A stretch of 36,778 nt of DNA from JAUZPB01 sp037140715 (GCA_037140715.1 JBAXDX010000022.1:1-36778); one strand, 5' to 3'. Counted from the stretch's first letter, positions 8,617 through 18,142 are shown. Numbers and translations are program-made. Notes: generated by a model from the sequence alone, not told the origin.

Positions 8617-8966
8617 TATTACCATGATATTTGTAACAAAACTGATACGTTTATTTAACCGGTTATTATCAGACTGCGTATTTTCCTCTTACGGATAAAA
8701 TCGTTTCCCTGAATAAGCAGATAAACCTGGTCAAAGCCTGTTGAATGTTTACATATTTGAAAATTATTTTGTAATTTCCATCCTGTTAATAATCAGTTTC
8801 TGCGTATAAATAAATCCCCTGGTTTTAATTCAGTTCCATGTGATTATAATTAAACCCGTCTGATAAAATTCAGGCAAAGAAGCATTTATCGTGGCAACTG
8901 AATTAATACGCAACAGAATTTTACCGGTGATTTTTTAACCTGGAATTAATATAAACGGAGAATCAG
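8617..8966. other. Gene-free stretch upstream of transaldolase
   Basis: About 350 nt with stops in all frames and no RNA gene that I recognise. Only the last part is interpretable: a ribosome binding site (acggagaatcag) just before the ATG at 8967. A promoter for the transaldolase-gcvT pair must lie here, but I cannot single one out. Confidence 0.4.
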
Positions 8967-9626
8967 ATGAAATTTTTTATTGATACTGCAAAAATATCCG
9001 AAATTAAGGAAGCCGCTTCTCTTGGAATTCTGGATGGTGTTACAACCAACCCGTCCCTTGTTGCGAAGGAAGGGCAGGATTTCAGGCAGCTTTTATATGA
9101 GATTTTAAGTATTGTTGACGGGCCTGTAAGTGCTGAGGTAATATCCACAGATTACGATGGAATAGTTAAGGAAGGGCGCGAATTAGCGGCGATTCACAAG
9201 AATATTGTGGTTAAGATTCCTTTAATAAAGGAAGGTCTGAAGGCTGTAAAAACTTTCAGCGAAGAGGGAATTAAAACAAATGTAACACTCTGCTTCTCAG
9301 CTCCGCAGGCACTTTTAGCAGCAAAAGCCGGTGCTTCTTATATTAGTCCTTTTGTTGGCAGACTTGATGATATTGGGCAGAACGGAATGGATTTAATCGG
9401 GCAGATAGTTCAGATTTATAAAAATTATAATTATCAGACTGAAGTGCTTGTTGCAAGTATCCGTCATCCCATTCATTTAGTTGAAGCTGCTTTAATGGGT
9501 GCAGATGTGGCAACGATGCCTTTTGGAGTTATTGACAAGCTGTTTAATCATCCTTTAACAGACAGCGGGCTTGCTAATTTTTTGAATGACTGGAAAAAAC
9601 TAAATACACAGGCTGTAATTATATGA
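8967..9626 (+). CDS. tal: Transaldolase, short TalC/FSA-like type
   Basis: The 219-residue product has the size of the small transaldolase/fructose-6-phosphate aldolase subfamily. Landmarks are FIDTA with D6, GVTTNPSL (24-31), the Schiff-base lysine in VVKIPL (K83), TNVTLCFS, and the ending segment ATMPFGVIDKLFNHPLTDSG. It should transfer a dihydroxyacetone unit between sugar phosphates in the non-oxidative pentose phosphate pathway, in the cytoplasm. Fructose-6-phosphate aldolase activity cannot be excluded from sequence alone. The stop overlaps the start of gcvT by 4 nt, so the two are translationally coupled, although their pathways are not obviously linked. Confidence 0.9.
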   Translation: MKFFIDTAKISEIKEAASLGILDGVTTNPSLVAKEGQDFRQLLYEILSIVDGPVSAEVISTDYDGIVKEGRELAAIHKNIVVKIPLIKEGLKAVKTFSEEGIKTNVTLCFSAPQALLAAKAGASYISPFVGRLDDIGQNGMDLIGQIVQIYKNYNYQTEVLVASIRHPIHLVEAALMGADVATMPFGVIDKLFNHPLTDSGLANFLNDWKKLNTQAVII

Positions 9627-10708
9627 AAAAAACTACATTGTATAATGTTCATGAAAAACTTGGGGCAAAGCTGATTGATTTTGCCGGCTATATGATGCCT
9701 GTTCAGTATTCTTCGATAATTGCGGAACATAAAGCAGTCCGTAATTCAGTCGGAGTATTTGATGTTTCCCACATGGGCGAGATTTTTGTCAAAGGGGCGG
9801 AAGCTCTTGATTTTGTACAGTATATTACAATTAACGATGCCTCTAAACTATGTATTGGCAGGGTTCAGTATTCAGCTATGTGCTATGAGGATGGCGGAAT
9901 AGCAGATGATATTCTTATTTACAAAATGGCGGAAGATGAATTTATGCTGGTTGTAAATGCGTCAAATAAGGATAAGGACTTTGACTGGATGAAGCAGAAC
10001 AATAAGTTTAATGCCGAACTTACTGATAAATCAGACGAATACACTCTGCTGGCTGTACAGGGACCTAAATCGAGAGAAACGCTTCAGAAGATTTGTAATC
10101 GTGAACTGAATCTGGAATATTATCACTTCTTTGAAGGTCAGATTGCAGGTGTCGATGCTATTATTTCAAGAACGGGTTATACTGGTGAATCCGGTTACGA
10201 AATATACTTTAAAGGCGATACTTCAACAGCCGAATTATTATGGCACAGCCTGTTTGAAGCCGGTAAAGAATTTAATATCCGGCCTGTCGGACTTGGTGCG
10301 AGGGATTCTTTAAGGCTTGAAATGGGATTTTGTCTTTATGGGCATGAGATTGACCATACAACAAACCCGCTTGAAGCAGGACTGGCATGGATTACCAGAC
10401 TTAATAAAGAAGAATATATCGGAAAGGATGCGTTGCTTAAAATAAAAGCCGGCGGACTGAAGAGAAAACTTATAGCGATGATTTCAGAAGAAAAGGCTTT
10501 CCCGCGACAGGGTTATGACCTGACGGTTGGCGGCAGGAAGGTTGGTTATGTTACAAGCGGAACGGTCAGCCCGACCTTTGGTAAGGCGATTGCTATGGGA
10601 TATGTAGATTCAGAATACATATCAGATGAAGGTGTGGTTAATTTCATGATTCGCGGGAAAGAGATACCGGCAAAACTGATTAAGTCTCCGTTCATAAGAA
10701 AACAATAA
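9623..10708 (+). CDS. gcvT: Aminomethyltransferase, T protein of the glycine cleavage system
   Basis: The 361-residue product has full family length. It carries GVFDVSHMGEI (41-51), LAVQGPKSRETL, ISRTGYTGESGYEI, ARDSLRLEMGFCLYGHEI and the C-terminal barrel ending TPxFGKAIAMGYV-like (SPTFGKAIAMGYV). It moves the methylene unit from the aminomethyl-lipoyl H protein onto tetrahydrofolate, releasing ammonia. The other subunits (H and P proteins) are not in this window. The start overlaps the transaldolase stop (ATGA), which fixes the start codon. Two small hairpins lie shortly downstream. Confidence 0.95.
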   Translation: MKKTTLYNVHEKLGAKLIDFAGYMMPVQYSSIIAEHKAVRNSVGVFDVSHMGEIFVKGAEALDFVQYITINDASKLCIGRVQYSAMCYEDGGIADDILIYKMAEDEFMLVVNASNKDKDFDWMKQNNKFNAELTDKSDEYTLLAVQGPKSRETLQKICNRELNLEYYHFFEGQIAGVDAIISRTGYTGESGYEIYFKGDTSTAELLWHSLFEAGKEFNIRPVGLGARDSLRLEMGFCLYGHEIDHTTNPLEAGLAWITRLNKEEYIGKDALLKIKAGGLKRKLIAMISEEKAFPRQGYDLTVGGRKVGYVTSGTVSPTFGKAIAMGYVDSEYISDEGVVNFMIRGKEIPAKLIKSPFIRKQ

Positions 10709-10732
10709 TTTTTATGATTGTCCTGAGAAAAG

Positions 10733-10777
10733 AGACTGAAAGGCAGTCTGAAGATACTCCGGAGGTATCAAATTATG
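10733..10777 (+). other. Pair of small hairpins after gcvT
   Basis: AGACTG/CAGTCT forms a 6-bp stem at 10733-10749, and GATACT/GGTATC forms a weaker one at about 10753-10769. No T run follows, so a terminator role is unproven. They may simply close the tal-gcvT transcript. Confidence 0.3.
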
Positions 10778-10948
10778 TTTTTAGTGCAGTCTGTTTTATG
10801 TTAATATTTACAGATGATTACCGGGCAGTTTCGGGATTGAAAGAGGCGCAACGATATGTTCATGTGTAATATGAAAATATCAGTTTATCCCGTCAGAGTA
10901 TAAAATTGTTAAATTAAATATTGTTCAATGATAATGATTTGAGGATAT

Positions 10949-11683
10949 ATGAAAATTCATGTACATTTTTCCCCTCTTCCGTTAGAGGAATTATTTTTTA
11001 CAGGCAAAACAACGGTTGTTATAGATGTGCTAAGGGCAACGTCAACTATTCTTACCGCCCTCGACAATGGAGCAAAGGAAATTATTCCGGTAAATTCCGT
11101 TGAATTTGCCATGAAGGTTTCAGTTAATTCTTTTGGCGGGCATACGCTGATTGCCGGCGAAAGAAATACGAGGAAAATAGAAGGCTTCCAGCTCGGTAAT
11201 TCTCCTCTGGAATATACGAAAGAGGCTGTCTCTGGAAAGTCGATTATTCTTTTTACGACCAATGGTTCAAAAGCAGTAGTAAGAGCAAAGTTTTCAGAGA
11301 CTATGTTAATATGCTCCTTCCTTAATATTGCAAGTGTTGCAGGATATATCTGTAGTCTTAACAAAGATGTAGAAATCTTATGCTCAGGCCGTACCGGTAA
11401 TTTCTGTATTGAGGATACTATCTGCGCGGGAATGCTTATTGATGAAATAATTAAAAATAATGGCGAAAATGTTGAACTGATGAATGATAGTTCCAATGCC
11501 AGTTTGTTATTAAGCAGAAACTATAGTAATGATATTTCCGGAACTCTCAGGAATTCTGAACATGGAAAACTGTTAGTTGATAATGGTTTTGAAGAAGATA
11601 TAGACTATTGTGCCAGACTTAATGAGCTTGATATACTTACAGTTTTCAATAATGGTACAATAAAGATTCTTAAATTTCAGTGA
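10949..11683 (+). CDS. comB: ComB-family probable 2-phosphosulfolactate phosphatase
   Basis: The 244-residue product shows the ComB signature series: VVIDVLRATSTI (near 23-34), GERNTRKIEGFQLGNSP (about 69-85), FTTNGSKA, and GRTGNFCIEDTICAG. The archaeal prototype removes phosphate from 2-phosphosulfolactate, a magnesium-dependent step of coenzyme M synthesis. Bacterial homologues are common in organisms without coenzyme M, so the true substrate here is unclear. No ComA, ComC or other sulfolactate gene is nearby. A GAGGAT ribosome binding site precedes the ATG. The ftsK gene starts 30 nt after the stop. Confidence 0.85.
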   Translation: MKIHVHFSPLPLEELFFTGKTTVVIDVLRATSTILTALDNGAKEIIPVNSVEFAMKVSVNSFGGHTLIAGERNTRKIEGFQLGNSPLEYTKEAVSGKSIILFTTNGSKAVVRAKFSETMLICSFLNIASVAGYICSLNKDVEILCSGRTGNFCIEDTICAGMLIDEIIKNNGENVELMNDSSNASLLLSRNYSNDISGTLRNSEHGKLLVDNGFEEDIDYCARLNELDILTVFNNGTIKILKFQ

Positions 11684-11713
11684 TTGTTCTTTGTATAACT
11701 TTATATATTTAAA

Positions 11714-14197
11714 ATGGCAGTAGTTAAGAAAAAGAAAAAAAAAGCAGAAAACGACAAAAGCTATTTTAATATTTCTCTTGAAAAGAAGGTAAGGATTTTC
11801 GGGATTTTTCTTATTGTATTTTCCCTGTTTATTCTTATCAGCATATTGTCATTCTCCAGATATGACCAGGGTAATTTAACATATCAGTTTCTGGACTTTT
11901 TCAGGGTATTTACGTCAGACCGTGAATTTATTGAAAGAATAGAAAGTACACACAACTGGCTTGGTATTACTGGCGCATATATGTCAGAGTTTTTTGTCAG
12001 TTCTGTTTTTGGTTATTTCTCGGTTATTTTTCCTGTTATTATTTTTATCTGGGGTTGTGCTGTTATTTTAAGAAAGCAGTACAGACTTGCTGTTTATCTG
12101 TCTAACTTTCTTCTTATATCAGGTATATTACTCTCGGCGTTCTTTGGTGTGCTCCGCTTCAAGCTGAATATATTAAAAGATGTTAATGAAATTTCCGGCA
12201 ATGCGGGTCTTTTCCTTGGCACAGCCTTAAGCCGGCTTCTTGGCGGATTTGGCAGTCTGATATTCATTGGAACTCTTTTCTTATTTGTTCTGATTATTGT
12301 GTTCGATGTAAAACTTATAACTATACTCGGTTTTGTCAACAGCCTGTTTGAACAAAATGAAGCTGTTATAAAAAAGAGCACGGAAGAAAAAGAAACAATA
12401 TTAGAAAAAGCGGTGAACAATCTGGCAAAGATAAAAAAGCTGTCGGAAGAAACCCATGGAAAGGTAAAGCTGAAGTTTAAGAAAAATGACGGGGTGCCTG
12501 AAACCGGAGATGTACAGAAAGCAGAAACAAAAATAAAGATTGTAAGAACAAAGGAAGATCATCTGCCGGCAGAAGAGGAAAAGGCAGAGGAAAAGGAAAA
12601 GTTAAAAGAAAATCAGGCTAAGAAAGAAGAAAAGAAGAAAGTTGAAGATGAGGAGGCAGACTATATTGATAAGAAACTGGAATCTGTACTGCCCGATCAA
12701 TGGGAACAGATAATAAATTACAAGAAGCCTCCGTTTACATTGCTTGACCCCGCACCTGAGGAAAATTATAAAGTTGCGGAAGAGGAACTAAAGCATAATG
12801 CCGAACTTCTGAAGGAAAAATTAGCCTTATTTGACATTAAAATTGAAAATATTACAGTTACTCCCGGTCCTGTAGTTACACTTTATGAAATTGTACCGGC
12901 TCCCGGTGTTAAAATCAGTCGTATTGTAAGTCTTGAGAATGATATTGCTCTTGCTCTTGCAGCTCGTGGTATAAGAATCATTGCTCCTATTCCTGGTAAG
13001 AGTGCTATTGGCGTTGAGATTCCAAATGCACAGGCTACTCTGGTAAATGTACGTTCAGTTATCGGTAAAATCAGCGAAGAGCAGGCCGAACTTCCTCTTG
13101 CTCTTGGCAAATCGATTTCGGGAGATATTTACATTACAGATCTTGCAAAGATGCCTCATTTGCTTATTGCCGGTTCGACAGGTTCAGGGAAAAGCGTTGG
13201 TATTAATATGATTCTGACCAGTTTGTTGTATGCAAAAGACCCGTCGGATGTTAAATTTGTTATTATAGATCCTAAAAAGATTGAATTGTCATTCTATCAG
13301 AAACTAAACAAGCATTTTCTTGCTGTTTCGCCTGATCTTGAAGAAGAGATTATTACTAATCCGCAGAATGCCATACTTGTACTTAAGTCTGTTGAATATG
13401 AGATGGAAAAACGCTATGATAAATTAGCAAAGGCAGGCGTCAGGAATATAGTTGATTACAATGTAAAAGTAGCGGATCCGAAACGGAAGCCACAGGATAC
13501 TAAGGGAATGTATCATTACAAGATGCCTTATATTGTTCTTATTATTGATGAACTTGCTGATTTAATGATTACTTCGGGGAAGGAAGTAGAAGAACCAATA
13601 GCCCGGTTAGCACAGCTTGCCCGTGCCGTTGGTATTCATCTTGTCGTAGCTACACAGCGGCCTTCAGTAAATGTTATAACTGGCGTTATTAAGGCTAATT
13701 TTAGTGCGAGAATGGCTTATCAGGTTGCTACGAAAATCGATTCAAGAACTATTCTTGATATGAATGGCGCGGAACAGTTGTTGGGACGTGGCGATATGCT
13801 GTTTCTGCCTTCTGGTACTCCAAAGCCGGTAAGAATTCAGAATGCGTTTATTTCAACGGATGAAGTCGAACGGGTTACTAATTATATATATTCACAGGAA
13901 GGCTATTCCAAGCGGTATTTCCTTCCTTCTCTCTATGATAAAAAGAAAGAATCGCAGGGCGAATTTCTGTCGGATAAAGACCCGATGTTTGAAGACGCGG
14001 CGCGGGTTATCGTGCGGCATCAGCAGGGGTCGGTTTCGTTGCTCCAGAGAAGACTTAAGCTTGGATATTCACGTGCTGCAAGAATTGTTGACCAGTTGGA
14101 AGAAGCCGGTATTGTCGGCGGAGCGGAAGGCAGCAAAGTACGTGAGGTACTTGTAGAAGATGAAGAACAACTTGAAACAATTTTAAGGTCAATTTAG
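11714..14197 (+). CDS. ftsK: FtsK/SpoIIIE DNA translocase
   Basis: The 827-residue product has the three-part FtsK build. The N-terminus carries four hydrophobic segments (about 27-48, 95-117, 122-148, 160-195) that anchor it at the septum. A charged Lys/Glu-rich linker of moderate length follows (about 215-335). The motor (about 340-745) has Walker A GSTGSGKS with K493, Walker B VLIIDELADL with D612/E613, and the ATQRPSVNVITG motif. A C-terminal winged-helix gamma domain (about 760-827; SLLQRRLKLGYSRAARIVDQLEE) recognises polarised chromosome motifs. It pumps DNA away from the closing septum and activates XerCD at dif. lolA follows after 4 nt, so both are probably on one transcript. Confidence 0.97.
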   Translation: MAVVKKKKKKAENDKSYFNISLEKKVRIFGIFLIVFSLFILISILSFSRYDQGNLTYQFLDFFRVFTSDREFIERIESTHNWLGITGAYMSEFFVSSVFGYFSVIFPVIIFIWGCAVILRKQYRLAVYLSNFLLISGILLSAFFGVLRFKLNILKDVNEISGNAGLFLGTALSRLLGGFGSLIFIGTLFLFVLIIVFDVKLITILGFVNSLFEQNEAVIKKSTEEKETILEKAVNNLAKIKKLSEETHGKVKLKFKKNDGVPETGDVQKAETKIKIVRTKEDHLPAEEEKAEEKEKLKENQAKKEEKKKVEDEEADYIDKKLESVLPDQWEQIINYKKPPFTLLDPAPEENYKVAEEELKHNAELLKEKLALFDIKIENITVTPGPVVTLYEIVPAPGVKISRIVSLENDIALALAARGIRIIAPIPGKSAIGVEIPNAQATLVNVRSVIGKISEEQAELPLALGKSISGDIYITDLAKMPHLLIAGSTGSGKSVGINMILTSLLYAKDPSDVKFVIIDPKKIELSFYQKLNKHFLAVSPDLEEEIITNPQNAILVLKSVEYEMEKRYDKLAKAGVRNIVDYNVKVADPKRKPQDTKGMYHYKMPYIVLIIDELADLMITSGKEVEEPIARLAQLARAVGIHLVVATQRPSVNVITGVIKANFSARMAYQVATKIDSRTILDMNGAEQLLGRGDMLFLPSGTPKPVRIQNAFISTDEVERVTNYIYSQEGYSKRYFLPSLYDKKKESQGEFLSDKDPMFEDAARVIVRHQQGSVSLLQRRLKLGYSRAARIVDQLEEAGIVGGAEGSKVREVLVEDEEQLETILRSI

Positions 14198-14201
14198 TAC
14201 A

Positions 14202-14822
14202 ATGAAAAATTATTTATTACTTTTCGCTATTCTCTCTGTTTGTAATGTTGCTTTCGCTCAAAATTTAGTGTTGCAGAAGCTTCAGAAAAAATTTAATTCC
14301 ATAAATACGTTAAGCGCTGATTTTGAACAAATCAGCCGGATGACAGAGAAGAATAAATCACTTGTCAGTAAGGGAAAGTTATATTACCAGAAAGAGAACA
14401 AATACAGAATTGAATTTAAGAATATTGAACTCATTTCTGATGGTATTACTATCTGGAATTTTAATAAGCATACAAATAAAGTAGTTATCAACAGCCTTAC
14501 AAATGATCCAAACTCATTTTCATTGAAAAATATTATCATTGATCTTCCGGTCAGAAGTAAGGTTGAATCATTGGAAGCAGATACAATCGCAGGGCAGAAG
14601 TGTTATGTTACTTTGCTTACTTCATTGAAAGGTGAGCAGAGTTTCAGGTCTGTTAAGATCTGGTCGGATAATAAAGATTTGATCAGGCGTATTGAAATGG
14701 CAGATCATAATGGATTTATAAATATTTTTGAACTTTCAGGACTCAAAATTAACCAGAAAATCCCGGCAGGGAAATTTAATCTCGAAATTCCGGAAGGGAC
14801 CGAAACAGTTGACCTCAGATAA
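14202..14822 (+). CDS. lolA: LolA-like outer-membrane lipoprotein carrier protein
   Basis: The 206-residue product has a signal peptide (MKNYLLLFAILSVCNVAFAQ) and the family opening LQKKFNSINTLSADFEQ, then SKGKLYYQKENKYRIEF and a C-terminal half-barrel of beta strands. LolA shuttles lipoproteins across the periplasm from the LolCDE transporter to the outer membrane; members of the Bacteroidota group often lack a recognisable LolB. The gene starts 4 nt after ftsK, a pairing seen in many bacteria. The next gene probably begins within its last codons. Confidence 0.9.
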   Translation: MKNYLLLFAILSVCNVAFAQNLVLQKLQKKFNSINTLSADFEQISRMTEKNKSLVSKGKLYYQKENKYRIEFKNIELISDGITIWNFNKHTNKVVINSLTNDPNSFSLKNIIIDLPVRSKVESLEADTIAGQKCYVTLLTSLKGEQSFRSVKIWSDNKDLIRRIEMADHNGFINIFELSGLKINQKIPAGKFNLEIPEGTETVDLR

Positions 14823-15894
14823 AACCATAACCGGTAATAAGAATAAAACGAAGCGGATGCTGGGTTTTATCTTTTCAATTATTCTTACTTTAGTATTCTT
14901 ATACATTGCTTTCAGGGGCGTAAGAGCAAGGGACGTAATGGGTATTATAAGTCATGCCTCGTGGCTTTGGGTTACTGTATTATTTTTCAGTCTTGCCCTG
15001 TCTCATTTCATTCGTGCTGTCCGCTGGAAAGTTATATTAAAATCCGTTAAACCGGATGCATCACTGACAAATCTTTTTGGTTCAATGATGATTGGTTATG
15101 GTGTTAACTGTGTTGTTCCAAGAGTTGGCGAACTGTCGCGTGCAATTATGCTTGGCAAATGGGAGGGGCTTTCGAGATCGTCAATACTCGGTACTGTAAT
15201 AGTCGAGCGGGTTATTGATGTAATAGCACTTGCAGTTTCTGTACTTATCAGCGTTTTTATTTATGATGGCGATTTATATGGGAGCTTCCCCTGGCTTAAA
15301 CCAGCACTTTATATTATTTCCGCCGGCATGGCCGGAGTTATTTTTTTTCTTTTGCTTCTTATAAAATATGAGGAGAAGTTTTGTAATATTATTGTTAAAT
15401 TTACCAGCAGAATTTCGCCGGTAACTGCTCAAAAGCTTGAGCATATTCTCCAGATGCTGACCGTAGGCTTCGCGAGTATTAAGGGTATTAAGAGTTACAG
15501 CTTAACTTTCCTGTTTACAGCTCTAATTATTCTTACTTACGGATTTAACTCAATGATTGGTTTTTACACACTTGATATGCAGTTTATCCGTCCGGTTACT
15601 TTTTCAATGGCCTGGGTTTTATATACCATCAGTTCATTTGGACTTTTAATTCCAACGCCGGGAGGGACAGGTTCTTATCATACAATAACGAAAACGGCGA
15701 TAGTACTGCTCTTTGGATTTTCAGGTGAACTAAGCCTGGCGTATGCTGTGCTTCAGCATCTTATTTCTTACGTTCTGTTTATTGGAAGTGCTTTGGGTTT
15801 TTTCTTTTATCTGAATTATCGTTATGCAAAGAAGATGGGCAAAACAGAGAGCCTGCTGACAATTTTGGATACAGGATTAAACGCGGATAAATAA
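14809..15894 (+). CDS. UPF0104/LPG-synthase-like integral membrane protein (flippase-type domain)
   Basis: The product has about nine hydrophobic segments and the family boxes SHFIRAVRWKVILKS, GYGVNCVVPRVGELSRA, TVIVERVIDVIAL and the late TPGGTGSYHTIT. It matches the transmembrane region shared by lysylphosphatidylglycerol synthase (MprF) and AglD-type proteins, without the catalytic synthase domain. Likely roles are lipid handling or translocation in the inner membrane. The start is uncertain: a TTG at 14809 sits 11 nt after ggaagg and overlaps lolA by 14 nt (361 residues), an ATG at 14857 would give 345, and an ATG at 14728 deep inside lolA is less likely. The stop overlaps the next start by one base. 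Confidence 0.8.
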   Translation: MTSDKTITGNKNKTKRMLGFIFSIILTLVFLYIAFRGVRARDVMGIISHASWLWVTVLFFSLALSHFIRAVRWKVILKSVKPDASLTNLFGSMMIGYGVNCVVPRVGELSRAIMLGKWEGLSRSSILGTVIVERVIDVIALAVSVLISVFIYDGDLYGSFPWLKPALYIISAGMAGVIFFLLLLIKYEEKFCNIIVKFTSRISPVTAQKLEHILQMLTVGFASIKGIKSYSLTFLFTALIILTYGFNSMIGFYTLDMQFIRPVTFSMAWVLYTISSFGLLIPTPGGTGSYHTITKTAIVLLFGFSGELSLAYAVLQHLISYVLFIGSALGFFFYLNYRYAKKMGKTESLLTILDTGLNADK

Positions 15895-16523
15895 TGAAGA
15901 TAATTATTCTGCTGTTTTCTGTTTTAATAATTACCGCACCGTCATTAAAAGCTCAGTTTAACATCAGCGGGGGGATGGGGATTGATATAGCTCAGTCTGT
16001 CGCTCTTAATGATTATATCTCGTTTAATATATCTCAGCGCAGACCGGACTTTAATACAAACGCGGAATTTTACGGAGAATTTGGTTATTTGTCTGACGAT
16101 AAATATCAGATTGGTTTCGAATACGCTTTCGGAATTAATTCTTACCAGTCCGGTACATTTGATATCTCTTATGATATACACATGCCTTCAGTACTTGCCT
16201 ACTATATTATTTCGGGTTACGGTTATAAGTTTAAGTTTGGCGGAGGGGTCGGATACAGATATGTATCACTGGACGAGACACGCTTCTCAGTTCCAGTTAA
16301 TTTTACCGCCGCCGGTTACGGAGTAGTATTAAAAGTTGTTGGTAATACCAGTTTAGGAGATAATCTGTTTGCCGATGTTACAGGTCTCCTCAGATTCGAC
16401 CATACGGATGAACTGAAGAATAACAACGGACGCGCAATTAATTATGGTAGTATTTATCAGGATAAGGTAACTTTAAGCCAGTCCGGCGCGGGGTTCAGAC
16501 TTGGGTTATCGTATTATTTTTAA
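15894..16523 (+). CDS. Small outer-membrane beta-barrel protein, function unknown
   Basis: The 209-residue product has a Sec signal peptide (MKIIILLFSVLIITAPSLKAQ) and alternating amphipathic strands rich in Tyr, Gly and Phe. It ends GFRLGLSYYF, the classical C-terminal aromatic signature recognised by the BAM machinery. I count roughly eight to ten potential strands. No specific family is recognised. It lies between two inner-membrane proteins of lipid metabolism (LPG-synthase-like and UppP), overlapping the former by one base and preceding the latter by 10 nt, so it is cotranscribed with envelope genes and may have an envelope role. Confidence 0.7.
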   Translation: MKIIILLFSVLIITAPSLKAQFNISGGMGIDIAQSVALNDYISFNISQRRPDFNTNAEFYGEFGYLSDDKYQIGFEYAFGINSYQSGTFDISYDIHMPSVLAYYIISGYGYKFKFGGGVGYRYVSLDETRFSVPVNFTAAGYGVVLKVVGNTSLGDNLFADVTGLLRFDHTDELKNNNGRAINYGSIYQDKVTLSQSGAGFRLGLSYYF

Positions 16524-16533
16524 GGAGAATTGA

Positions 16534-17385
16534 ATGACCTTATTACAGGCTGTTATTTTTGGCATTATTCAGGGGTTATCGGAATTTCTGCCAATCAGTA
16601 GCACCGCTCATCTTACACTTGCCGGTAAGCTTCTCGTAAATGACTTAATAGAAAAGCATCCGGAACAATGGACTGCCTTCATGGCAGTTATTCAGCTGGG
16701 AACGTTGCTTGCGGTACTGATTTATTTCAGAAATGACTTAATCTCAATTATTAAAGACTTTTTAACAGAGAACATATTTAACCGGAAGAGTTTTGGCAGT
16801 CAGAGCCTTGACTCACGCATGGGATGGTATATAATTATTGGAACAATACCGGTTGTTATTCTCGGACTTGTTTTCAGACATATAATTGAGGGTGAATTTA
16901 CAAAGAACCTGTTTGTAATTACAATAAGCCTGATTGTTTTTGCTATATTGCTGGACATTGCCGAAAAAATTAGTTCGTTTGAGAAAAATATTACCCGTAT
17001 TAAATGGAGCGATGCTCTGATTATCGGTATTGCGCAGGCCTTTGCGCTTATTCCCGGCTCATCCCGCTCCGGCTCTACGATTACTGCCGGACTGTTTCTC
17101 GACTTTACAAGAGAAGCAGCCGCAAGGTTTTCTTTTCTTTTAAGCATACCTGTCATACTTGCAAGCGGTTTGCTTGAACTTAAGCAGTCAATTGTATTTC
17201 TTGATAAATCAATGGCTATTAATCTTACTGCCGCTACCATTGCTTCATTTGTATTTGGTTATCTGGCAATCGATTTTGTTTTGAAATTCCTAAAGAAAAA
17301 CTCTACCTATATTTTTGTTTTTTATAGAATTGTATTAGGCATTATTATGCTGAGTCTTTTACTTTCCCGCACGATTCATTCATAA
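16534..17385 (+). CDS. uppP: Undecaprenyl-diphosphatase (BacA type)
   Basis: The 283-residue polytopic membrane protein has both catalytic boxes of the family: GLSEFLPISSTAHL (14-27, with E17) and PGSSRSGST (about 171-179). It hydrolyses undecaprenyl diphosphate to the monophosphate, recycling the lipid carrier that MraY and MurG use in the wall cluster later in this window. AAGGAGAAT lies just before the ATG. The size and about seven to eight membrane helices match the family. Overexpression of such proteins confers bacitracin resistance in other bacteria. Confidence 0.95.
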   Translation: MTLLQAVIFGIIQGLSEFLPISSTAHLTLAGKLLVNDLIEKHPEQWTAFMAVIQLGTLLAVLIYFRNDLISIIKDFLTENIFNRKSFGSQSLDSRMGWYIIIGTIPVVILGLVFRHIIEGEFTKNLFVITISLIVFAILLDIAEKISSFEKNITRIKWSDALIIGIAQAFALIPGSSRSGSTITAGLFLDFTREAAARFSFLLSIPVILASGLLELKQSIVFLDKSMAINLTAATIASFVFGYLAIDFVLKFLKKNSTYIFVFYRIVLGIIMLSLLLSRTIHS

Positions 17386-17434
17386 AAAATATTATAAACG
17401 GAAATAAAAAATTACAGGGAGATAATAAATTAAA

Positions 17435-18142
17435 ATGTATAAACTTCTGATTTCCATATTTGCATTTATTTTTTTATTAGGCTGTCAGCATGATAAACCG
17501 GTAAATGATCAGCCGGCAGATACGCTGGCTACACCTGATTCAAGTAGTAAATCACTGACCATTGATTTTAAAGCGATTGACAGGATGATTAGCAAAAGCC
17601 CTGATACAGTTACTGTAGCTACAATTAAAACGAAGTTTGGTAGCATCGAAATAGAATTTTATACATCTGATGCTCCAAAGACCGTGTCAAATTTTATAGG
17701 ACTTGCAATGTCCGGTTATTATAATAATGTGATATTTCATCGTATTGCAAAAGATTATGTATTACAGGGTGGTGATCCTACAGGTACAGGCAGTGGCGGA
17801 ACAAGCATCTATGGGAATACCTTTGAAGATGAATTAAACAAAAATGCCACAAGTTATAAAGAAGGTTACCGGAGAGGAGTTGTTGCGATGGCTAACCGCG
17901 GGCCTGATACAAATTCCTCGCAGTTCTTTATAATGCTTGGCGATGCTCCTGGTCTTCCAAAAGCCTACTCTGTTTTTGGAAAAGTAATTAAGGGAATGGA
18001 GGTTGTGGATGAAATTGCAGCACAGAAAATTAATCCCGTCTTTGGTCCGGCTGATGGCCGGCCTGTCAGTCCTGTTAAAATGGAATCTGTTACCATTGAG
18101 AAAAGAGCGAGAAAATTAAACAGTATTTTTGAAGTCAGATAA
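17435..18142 (+). CDS. Cyclophilin-type peptidyl-prolyl isomerase, lipoprotein
   Basis: The 235-residue product begins with a lipoprotein signal ending FLLGC (C17), then a short Asp/Ser/Pro-rich spacer. The cyclophilin domain (about 60-225) includes FHRI, GGDPTGTGSGG, FEDE and MANRGPDTNSSQFFI. It should accelerate proline cis-trans isomerisation of envelope proteins in the periplasm, attached to a membrane by the lipidated cysteine. Residue 18 is Gln, not Asp, so by the enteric rule it would be sorted to the outer membrane, although that rule may not hold in this phylum. The start ATG follows an AGGGAG-type site. Confidence 0.92.
   Translation: MYKLLISIFAFIFLLGCQHDKPVNDQPADTLATPDSSSKSLTIDFKAIDRMISKSPDTVTVATIKTKFGSIEIEFYTSDAPKTVSNFIGLAMSGYYNNVIFHRIAKDYVLQGGDPTGTGSGGTSIYGNTFEDELNKNATSYKEGYRRGVVAMANRGPDTNSSQFFIMLGDAPGLPKAYSVFGKVIKGMEVVDEIAAQKINPVFGPADGRPVSPVKMESVTIEKRARKLNSIFEVR

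Noticed and set aside
8963..8981. Fluoride, glycine or other riboswitch before tal-gcvT
   Set aside because: I looked for conserved glycine-riboswitch cores upstream because gcvT is in the operon, but no paired aptamer pattern could be recognised.
10957..11496. 179-codon minus-strand frame opposite comB
   Set aside because: It is a mirror of the conserved ComB boxes; no start signal is visible.
14728..14808. ATG start of the LPG-synthase-like gene deep inside lolA
   Set aside because: It gives 27 extra polar residues translated from the conserved lolA end; the TTG at 14809 or the ATG at 14857 fits better.
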